Assembly: GCA_949128115.1 (NCBI GenBank)
Contig: OX421964.1
Span: forward strand, 50,632,601 to 50,696,600
Source: Anaspis maculata
Taxonomy: Eukaryota; Arthropoda; Insecta; Coleoptera; Scraptiidae
Reading direction: 5' to 3'
DNA length: 64,000 nucleotides
The translations under genes were made by a program, and so were the position numbers. Within the stretch, counting starts at the first letter, position 1, and each line of letters opens with the position of its first letter. The notes beneath the pieces are model-generated. The model had not been told where the DNA came from, made no database searches, and saw only the letters and a list, made by a program, of their open reading frames with translations. Positions 56,385-64,000 of the stretch are shown piece by piece.

Positions 56385-56744
56385 CCGAGCGTTCATAAAT
56401 TAAATGGGTCAAGGGTGCCTGTGACTTTGAAAACATCTGTCGGAACTAGCATCGTTCATTTGATGCCCGCAATTTCTTGGTTATCGTAATTTGTCAAACC
56501 AGTCGCAGTTTTCGTTTTCGGGACATTTTGAATGTGATTTTACGGCAGGGCACAAAACCTACATGATCGAGGAGTATTTTCGAACTTGAAGTATTCTCGT
56601 GAACTTACGGCAGATCAGAGATCAATAATATGGGACGTAGCTTGTCAAAGTTTGACAAATTTAATACAAAAAGATTACGCTAGTTACGACAGACGTTTTT
56701 GAATTCACAGGCACCCTTGACCCATTTAATTAATGAACTCTCGG
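56385..56744. mobile_element. Palindromic element with CCGAG ends, TA target
   Basis: Flanked by TA (56383-56384 and 56745-56746). The left end is CCGAGCGTTCATAAATTAA and the right end is complementary to CCGAGAGTTCATTAATTAA. Both continue into tgggtcaagggtgcctgtga. A TA target and a mariner-like length of terminal repeat suggest a Tc1/mariner MITE. Confidence 0.85.
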
Positions 56745-56746
56745 TA

Positions 56747-58575
56747 TAACACCCCATTGCATTGGACATGTTACGATTGATGCACGTATCATCGAAAGAT
56801 CGAGCAAGGAAGGAACTCTCAGACATGTGTTTCGGCCTTTTGTCCTCATCAGTATATGAGTAATGCAGTGTACATCATATAGGTACCTATATAGGTACTC
56901 AACCATTATCTTTTTGGTACTCTTGGGATCGATCTTATTTCTGTTTTCATTTGCGTGACGGATTTGCCTGAGCGGTTGGCGTCCAACCTTGAAGGTATAG
57001 GTTTTCGCTCAACATCACTATAAGATCTGAAGAGCCCCCTAATACAAAAAGAGTCCTTCCGAAAGAGAGCTGCCTGGTCGTGGTCGTGGTCCAACTGGTC
57101 CTCATTTAAACAGGGTAAGGGTGACCTGTTGTGTTGATCTTCCCTTTTTTAAATTTCATAATTTATGCGAAGATTCCCATGGAGCGGGACGCACATTTTA
57201 TTGTTGATATTACTGTAAACACACTCAGCTGGCCTGCCGCATTTATTTAAATAATTAATTCCGAGCTCGAGATCAAACTGCCGTAAAGATAACGCGCCGG
57301 GTGAATTTAATTCTATCCAGGATTTTGATTAATTGCACTTATAAAACAGATAAATATTATTTATGCATCCGACCGTTCAGGTCTCTTCGGATGCGTATAT
57401 TTCAATAATTATTATATGTAGGTACAAACATATTACAATATTAAATTATACCGAATGGAAGCGCACACTCCACGCCCTATGCATCGGCATCGGCAGCAGT
57501 TTTGAAGAAAGCTATTAACATAATTACCCCCATCACTGAGGACGGCTCGTCGAGATACCACGCAGGCCGATAATATGCCATTGGAAGAAGAACGCAAATA
57601 TTTAATTCCGTTTGACAAGTGTTTGAATTATGAATTAGCGATAATGCTCAATTACCACCAGTCAATTTCCTTTTGCCTTTGGGGCTATTTTCAGTGTACT
57701 TATATACCTCAACTTTTTGTCACACATTTCCATATTTCTGTTGGCACTCTTGAGTACTTGAGTAAGTATGGTAATTTTTTGTTCCAATGCTCATTCTACA
57801 ATTTATTATAAGGTTAAACGTAGCTCCCAGCCGATAGTTCAAATTTTAACTTATAACATAGTTCACCAATAAGAAGGCTTCTTCATTCTAAAGAGAGCAA
57901 AGTAGGCTAGCACTCTTTTTGTCATCAAAACCTTAGTTAGGAGAAAGCGTTATGCATGAATCACTTCACATACTTCCTCCACTGATGTCTCTCGCCCCTT
58001 CCTTTTGCACACTTCTTTCATTTCAGCAAAACTACTTTCAGCATTCGGCTGCATTCGAAAAGTTATGATGAAATGCGGACAAGTACCCGTTCTTATGAAA
58101 ATATATGGACACATGCACGAGGTCATGTTAGAGAGAAGAATTTGAACGTTCTTTTGACAAAAACTCCACTTCTATACGAGGTCAATAGTCAGTCAATAGT
58201 TAGAAATTTTTGGAAACGTCCGCAAAGCTACGGCTAGGCGCTTTGGTTTCCGACAGTGCAATTCGATTGTTTGAAATTTTGAACTAGACATTAATAGATA
58301 CTGGAAGGATATTGGCACCCAAACTAAAAAACATTCACACTCAATAACAATAAAAAAGTATAGGTGACAACTAGAAATCGCAGGAATTTTGAAATAACAA
58401 TTTTCATGCAATTGCTTTCAACTTCATAAGGTGGACGTGGAAATTTCATGTCTACCCATTCAATGAAGAATCGACATGTTGATGTCAATTTTTTTCTCCT
58501 GCATTTCAACATCCCCACTCTTCATCATAGTCTTGAGAACTGAATAACTAGGCAAAATCGTAATAATGGTATGAT
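56747..58575. other. No gene; unique-looking, with a ribozyme-like motif
   Basis: 57120-57620 is less repetitive, with attaatt words and a taatttatgcgaagattccc stretch. It may be conserved non-coding DNA, but I cannot test that. 56945-57000 has an A-box-like word (tgcctgagcggttggcgtcc) but only a poor B box. The hammerhead-like motif is listed separately. Confidence 0.4.
56829..56852 (-). ncRNA. Hammerhead-ribozyme-like core, uncertain
   Basis: The minus strand reads CTGATGA-ggacaaaaggcc-GAAAC. These are the two conserved hammerhead core strands joined by a short helix (three of four pairs, AAAA loop). Stems I and III are not convincing from the flanking bases, so this may be a decayed ribozyme from a retroelement, or chance. 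Confidence 0.25.
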
Positions 58576-59616
58576 CCTAATAGGGTCCTTGCATGGATTA
58601 TATATTGATACGATTACTTCATAGAATCATTCAAAACGTTATCCACAATAATTTCCGCCCAAAAAAATTGGTCCATCCTTTAAATGAAGATCAAAGTTTG
58701 ATTTTTTTTTTGCGCCAAAAATGCGGTTGCTTCTACAATGACCTTGTATGACCACGATGACGTCAACCCGGAAGTTCTATTTTCCGTTTGCAAGTTTTTT
58801 CTTTGCGAGGTTGCAGCCCTGCGCCCTGAAACCCCGCGAAAATTCAAATCCTCATTATTTTACAGACCTATTTCAATTTTGAAGCCGCGAACAGCGCCGT
58901 CGCCTTTGATCACGTGTCAGGGCCATCCCAAAGCTCGTACTGCGCGCTTTTCAACCTGAATTGAGCGTCAGCCCCACAGACGTCTGAGACGGTGACAGTG
59001 AGATATGTCAAACATTTGAAATTCGTAGTCGCAATGTTAGTGTAGAATCATGTAGTCCCAGCCCGGGGCACGATGACGTCATCCCGCAGATAACACATCG
59101 GTGCATGGAAGTTGCATGCCTAACAGTTTTTGTGTTTTAAATTTACAAAATAAAATAATAGGTATATAAGGATTTTTGAGAGGAGCTTGTGGTGTGGTTA
59201 GTTAGCGCGTTCGACTACCACTCCAGAGGTCGCGGGTTCGATCTCCGCCGGGGACGGATTTTCGGCCTCGAAAACAAGCTCCTTGGTTTAGTTGGAATGC
59301 TTGCTAAATGCAAGACGCGCCGTGTGTCGCATAGCACGTAAAATACGAACGATGGTGCCGACCCCATGCGATGTTGGTGGTCGTTAAAAATCCCTACCCT
59401 GTGTTGGAACACACAGGGGTTCGGCAAAATTTCCGGTATAGTGGAGGAAAGCATTCACCGGCGTCGGTATTAGGCCTCGTTGCGGAAATAGGCCGACGTT
59501 AAATAAACGAATAAAAAAAAAAGGATTTTTGAAAAAACGGTCAGTCTGTTGTGCTATTTGGCTACCAAAGCATCATTGGAGGCAATAAAAAAAAATCGTG
59601 CAAGGACCCTATTAGG
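58576..59616. mobile_element. TIR element with CCTAATAGGGTCCTTGCA ends
   Basis: The left end CCTAATAGGGTCCTTGCATG (58576-58595) and the right end (59597-59616, complement) match at 19 of 20 positions. No target duplication is evident. The interior has a CpG-rich stretch (58740-58990) and a SINE insertion (59180-59520), and no transposase frame. Superfamily not assigned. Confidence 0.65.
59180..59520 (+). mobile_element. tRNA-derived SINE, full length
   Basis: Flanked by AAGGATTTTTGA on both sides (59168-59179 and 59521-59532). The head has a tRNA-like A box (gtggttagttagcgcg) and B box (gggttcgatctccg). The body is unrelated to tRNA, and the 3' end is caataaacg-type sequence followed by a poly(A) run. 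A Pol III transcript copied by a LINE is the expected mode of spread. A degraded relative lies at 37440-37590. Confidence 0.9.
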
Positions 59617-61639
59617 TAATATCTTGCGTTCACTCTGATCCTCATTCAAAAGAGAAGTGCGGTACTGAGCCTCACGCATGTAAGGGCATATACCTATTCA
59701 GTTGTATGCTTGTCTTTCTTTCTGCTTTAAAATTAGTAGCGTTTCAGTGCACTTTTTCAAACGACAAGGCGTCCATCGCATTATCTAGTCTTAGAAGACG
59801 AGAAGTTTTGAAAAATTTCACCGTGCTGGATGGCTCGTAGTCGTAGTTCCTCAGATAAATGTCTTAAAAGTATCGCACTCCTATAATACAGCACTACAAT
59901 AAAAATATGGAATCTTCTATGAATCTTACAAAAAAATCCTTCGACTTTAATTTTTGAAGCTGTCCAGAGTGCCATAGGGTTGTCTAGTGGTTTCAGTTGT
60001 GTTTTTTGAGAGATAGGTATAGGTTCTAATAATTTTTCTGTGAAAATGCCCGCAAACCATTCTTTTGATCCTTTGACTGATGTTGATGTATCATGTAGAG
60101 CGTATATAGAGCAGAAGATAACACTGGTTTCTTGATTCTTGGAATCAAAAGCAAAATGCTGGGCATATTTTCAGCTCGGAATCAATGCCTGAATGTTTTT
60201 GGTTTTTTTTTTTTGATCACTGCCGGAGTTCCCGGTAACGAACTAGACTCGGAACTGGATAATTTTTGTGACGTTTCCTTTTATTTTTTGAACTTTTACT
60301 TTTATTGATCTTGATCTTCATTAAAACCTAATTTCAACATAGTATATGTCACTGCCAAAGGCTAAAAAACTTTGGCGGTTATGGGGCGGCCTAGGTCAAG
60401 GTATGAAAACAACGAACACGTAAGTTGGCAACACTTCTTGTCAAAGTGACAGTAATTGGAATATTGGCGTATCGTATTGTGATTTATTTATGTTTATCAA
60501 CCGTTTAGAGGTAACTACAACGACCTCCCTGTAGGGTGTTTGGGGTTGAAATGCTGGTTAAATACATTTCACATTTTGTTTGACAGCTGCAGTAGAGGGT
60601 GTAAGAAGGGGTAGAGGGAGGAAATCAGGATAGACAGTAAGTGCTGCCAACCTAGCAGAGATTGTTTTCATGCAAAACCCGCACCTAGCATAACTTTTGA
60701 CGTCATTACTAATTGAGCGTATTAATTTTTTTTCAATGAAATGATCAATATAAATTGACATTTCATCTTTTTGTTTTCACTTTTTTTCCAATGGTTGTCA
60801 CGAAGTAACTTCATCATTTGGTTTGGTTTCAAATAATTTTTTGCAAGGAATTTTGTGGAAAAGTTGAATTCTTCTAGTGTTCATCCGTTGTTGACGCGGC
60901 AAAGTAATTTAAAGTATTTAAATGTTGAAACGATAGATGGCGCCACGTGCCGGAGAATTGGCAAAGCGAAGTGTTAATGACAGTTGAGGACGAGACTGTT
61001 GTAAAGAGCACAGGCTCTTTGCACAGACTGTAAAGAGTAAAGACTGAAGAGCAGAACTTTGACCGCCATCGGGAGAGTGATTAAAACGTTCTAGTTTAAG
61101 AAAATACGTGTCATAACCTGTAGAGTCAACTACATCCAAGAAATAACAACATTTCATGGTCCTTCTCCTCTCGACGGCAGCAGTTCGAAGACCTGAACTA
61201 CTAGTTTTTGGGTGAGTACCGTACTTAGCTCAAACAGTTCATCAACCATGCCGTCTAGTCTACAGCCTGCACGCCGCAAAAGACAAAGTTCAGACGACAC
61301 TGAATCAGTAAATCAACAAAATGACGAGCTTAACCTATTGATTACCTATACTCGTTCAAATTCAATCTTGGAACAATCGAGAAATTTCGATGCTGATCTA
61401 TAAATAGCATTCATGGTGACCAAATCAATGACATAACAGTAAATCAGTTGCAATTCCGCACGAAACAAGTAGAATCATTGTTGACTAAGCAACTAAGCTA
61501 TCAGTTTCTTGCTTTCGAGGGATCTCACACAGAATGGATGGGGGTTTTAAAGATTCTTTCTCATGGTGACCGTGTCATAAGACTCATAAGTGGACCTCGA
61601 TTTTGATCATTCCAAAAGTAGGAATGGACTACAAACCAG
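59617..61639. other. No gene; spacer with an E-family end
   Basis: 59620-59710 (atcttgcgttcact, aagtgcggtactgagcctca) matches an edge of inverted repeat E (35330-35385). A 51-codon ATG frame at 61248-61403, rich in S, Q and N, follows a GTGAGT donor-like word at 61212, but has no recognisable features. Confidence 0.4.
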
Positions 61640-62310
61640 TGGCCAAGAAGGTTTTTCAAAGGAAATTTTGCGGAAGATCCACAAACTTTCGAGAAAAAAG
61701 TTATGAAAGAAAACTACGCAGTGTATTTTCAGCGCCGGGCAGATATGCAACCCCCCTCCCTCGAACAAAGTGGAAATAGTACTAAACGAAAGATGAAACA
61801 CACCAGCGGGACCGGGGAACAAAAAAGGTGGGTTCGGAGAAGATGAGCTAAAAATAACGCGTCATAAAACAAAAAACAGGGCGAAGTATCGCAAGAAATC
61901 GTGATAAAACCACTAAAAGACATTGGTTTGGTGGTCACTGTGGTCACGGTGGTCAATACGCTACCAAAAGACACCAACGGGACCGGGGAGCAAAATAGGG
62001 GTGTTGGGCGGGGAGAAGCTAAGAAGAACGCGTCGTAAAACAAGAAACTGGGCTAAAACTCGCATCAGCAATCGTAAAGAAAAACATTGAAAAGAGGGAA
62101 TAAATTACACGATAAGAAAAGGAAGTCGCAAAAAGAAAGCAGTCGACGCATGTGAAGAAGGGATCAAATTCAGAGAAAAATTGCAAAATAACACAAAAAA
62201 GGATAACAACGCATGGAAAGTATCGCACAAAAGGAGTTGAAGTACGTTTAAAAAGAAGGAATAGAACCCAGAAAACAGGAAGAAAGTCGCGAAAAATAGG
62301 TAGTTGAGAC
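61640..62310. repeat. Dispersed repeat H, copy 2
   Basis: Colinear with 17030-17720 over its whole length, including the internal duplication of the ggagcaaaataggggtgttg unit. Minus-strand frames in both copies encode similar leucine- and phenylalanine-rich strings, but stops and frames differ, so coding is not supported. Confidence 0.8.
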
Positions 62311-62378
62311 GTGTAATTGCTCTATTTTTTTTTGAATGGCAATAACGTACTGCGCTTTGTGGAGCACATGTATTTTCA

Positions 62379-62610
62379 CAGGGCCGTCTTAAGCGGGCGT
62401 GCAACTCGTGCATGGTACAAGGGCGGCCAGATTCAGGGGACGTTTTTTTCAATTTTTTTGTGCTTTATACATTTTACTGCTGCGGCCGCCCCTAAACATT
62501 AAAAATAATATAAAAAAAGCTAGACACCAAATTTATTTCAAAAAAATGGGAGAAAGGGACGGCCTAACAGTTTTTGCACGAGGACGGCCAAATGTCTAGA
62601 GACGGCCCTG
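62379..62610. mobile_element. hAT MITE, 232 bp
   Basis: It begins CAGGGCCGTCTTAAG and ends ctagagacggccctg. The flanks are TATTTTCA (62371-62378) and CATTTTCA (62611-62618), matching at seven of eight. GC-rich patches (tgctgcggccgcccc) lie inside. Confidence 0.88.
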
Positions 62611-62904
62611 CATTTTCACACAAAAGTGACATGAGGCAACCAACAATACAGCAGGGCCGTTTTTTCCCTGTTGCCTACGTCGAGCCCGTGGAAGCCTATC
62701 GGGAGTTTCGTATTGGTCGTGCATGACACAAAAGCTCTGAAATATCTGGCACGTATTTTGTTTCCTTCTCTACAGTATACATTTTGAGAAGCACAATAAC
62801 CACAGACAGTAACCTGCAATGAGCAATGTCGCACGCAGCAGTCGGCTAGCTGTCAAACGTTGACAGTTGTGATGTTTTGAAATTGTGAATAAGGAAAGTC
62901 GGGT
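62611..62904. other. Spacer with a module shared with 22.6 kb
   Basis: 62815-62875 (caatgagcaatgtcgcacg, gtcaaacgttgacagttgtg) matches 22608-22690. An isolated cagggccgttttttccctg near 62653 resembles a hAT end but has no partner. Confidence 0.5.
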
Positions 62905-63600
62905 GACAGGGATAAATGTTCAAATTATAGGCCCGTATCTTCACTGAGCAATTTGCGTAAAGTTTTTGAATGGGTTCTTAAAGATAGATTTGTTTCCTAC
63001 TTGGACAAATTTCAAATCATCTCAGAACAGCAGTGTGTGGCTTTGGGCGGGCTAGATCGACAAAGGATGCGATGGCAAATCTCATTTCAAAAGTCTACAA
63101 GTCACTAGATAGTATGGAGTTCCATCCAATCGCGTCTTCGTCGACTTGGGCAAAGCCTTTGACACTCTTAGCCATTTGTTATTGTTGCGGACCTTTTGCG
63201 GACCCTTGAGAATATCGGTTTTATAGGTTTACCTTTGCGACTCATGAAAAGTTATCTTGATAACAAAAAACAGGTTGTAAGGATAAATGGAGTTGTGAGT
63301 CAGGAAAGGGTGGTCGAGTGTGGCATACCACAGGGGACTGTTCTTGGTTAATTTCATCATTTATGTGAATGATCTATTTAATATGAACTCAACGGGGAAA
63401 CTCATTAGTTCTGCGGATGACACAGCTGTGCACGATAAGCTGTTACTTACAAGGCGGAAACATGAAGCCAATTGAAAAGCATCATTATAGAGGACTTTCT
63501 CAAACTTGTTGGTTGGTGCGGTAACCAACTTTTGAGCATAAATTTTGATAAAATGGTCTTCTTACCGTTCACTTGCTATGTTGATTCCCTACCTGAGTGA
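62905..63600 (+). pseudogene. Non-LTR reverse transcriptase, third family, decayed
   Basis: Ordered RT words in shifting frames: NYRPVSSLSNL (about 62920), VFVDLGKAFDTLSH (about 63138), LMKSYLDNKKQVVRINGVVS, CGIPQGTVLG (about 63320-63347), then IYVNDLFNM and SADDTAVH (63408-63431), where the catalytic FADD has become SADD. A deletion between TVLG and IYVND removes the PLLF part. Frameshifts and stops make it inactive. The upstream and downstream ends are not visible. Confidence 0.8.
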
Positions 63601-64000
63601 ATCCCTACAAAGGCATGCAGCGAACTATGCGAGCCAGTGAAAGCACAAAATAATATCACTTCTTCATTATCTATAATCTCACTTTAAAATATTCGGAAAC
63701 AACCCGCATTGTTATGATTTGAAAAAAAAACTTTTTGATATTGCGGTTGCTCGGAGGTTTTGTGCGTGATAATTATTCACGAAACCTCGTAACCTCGCCA
63801 CTTCGATCAGTACCGTACCGCGATAGTTGGAGGTGTGTTGACCAGGTTGACCTAGCTAGATAAGATAGTTCCATAAACAAAAAAGTTTGGTGGAGTGCTT
63901 GACCCTTTTTCGTCTAAAAAAAGGAACTCCCGGCTTTTTCGGAAAACTATGGATTCATGGATGAGCATTACGGGAAGTATCTGAAAATGCCAACAAATGC
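63601..64000. other. No gene; end of window
   Basis: I see no frame or repeat end in the last 400 bases beyond possible decayed LINE sequence. Confidence 0.4.

Overview
This is animal nuclear DNA, most likely from an insect. The evidence is an intact BEL/Pao LTR retrotransposon (a metazoan group), several decayed non-LTR reverse transcriptases, tRNA-derived SINEs, hAT-, mariner- and Harbinger-like MITEs, AT-rich spacers, and recurring short words such as taggtacctac. A hemipteran-like insect is my guess only; nothing here fixes the species. I find no complete host gene. All coordinates and alignments were made by eye.

Layout. 217-8207: a palindromic repeat (family G) split by a young, apparently intact BEL/Pao element (278-7593). 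8463-15827: a 7.4 kb long-inverted-repeat element (family F) carrying a palindromic insertion in its left arm and, at its centre, an unclassified 3.7 kb transposon (J, 10730-14471) with an 8-bp target duplication. 17822-22470: palindromes inside palindromes (families A, B, C) plus a 1.7 kb element (D) with a GTAC duplication. 23-28.7 kb: 120-bp hairpin MITEs (Q), foldback elements N, O and R, two short open frames, one small SAP-like ORF, and a second G copy. 30.2-35.4 kb: a large inverted repeat (E) containing hAT elements, a SINE head and more foldbacks. 38.6-40.8 kb: a non-LTR retrotransposon interrupted by a MITE inside its RT frame. 41-49 kb: mostly unrecognised sequence with a decayed RT and a GC-rich minisatellite. 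49.7-51.3 kb: a simple F copy. 51.6-54.6 kb: a lysine/glutamate-rich coding exon on the minus strand, split by a 2.4 kb element (Y). 54.6-55.5 kb: a mariner deletion derivative. 56-64 kb: more MITEs, a well-bounded SINE, a second copy of repeat H, and a third decayed RT.

How the parts relate. Many insertions have both a target duplication and an uninterrupted paralogous copy of the target elsewhere in the window, so the nesting order can be read directly. The commonest theme is palindromic, apparently non-coding elements ending in (TA)CAGGGTG with TA duplications. A mariner-type derivative at 54.6 kb has a related CAGGGTTG end and a transposase remnant, so a mariner-type transposase may have moved the whole set. 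That link is inference. The best candidates for something undescribed are the recursive palindrome cluster at 17.8-22.5 kb, elements J and Y (each bounded by 8-bp duplications but with ends I cannot assign), and the shared GC core of the 120-bp Q hairpins.
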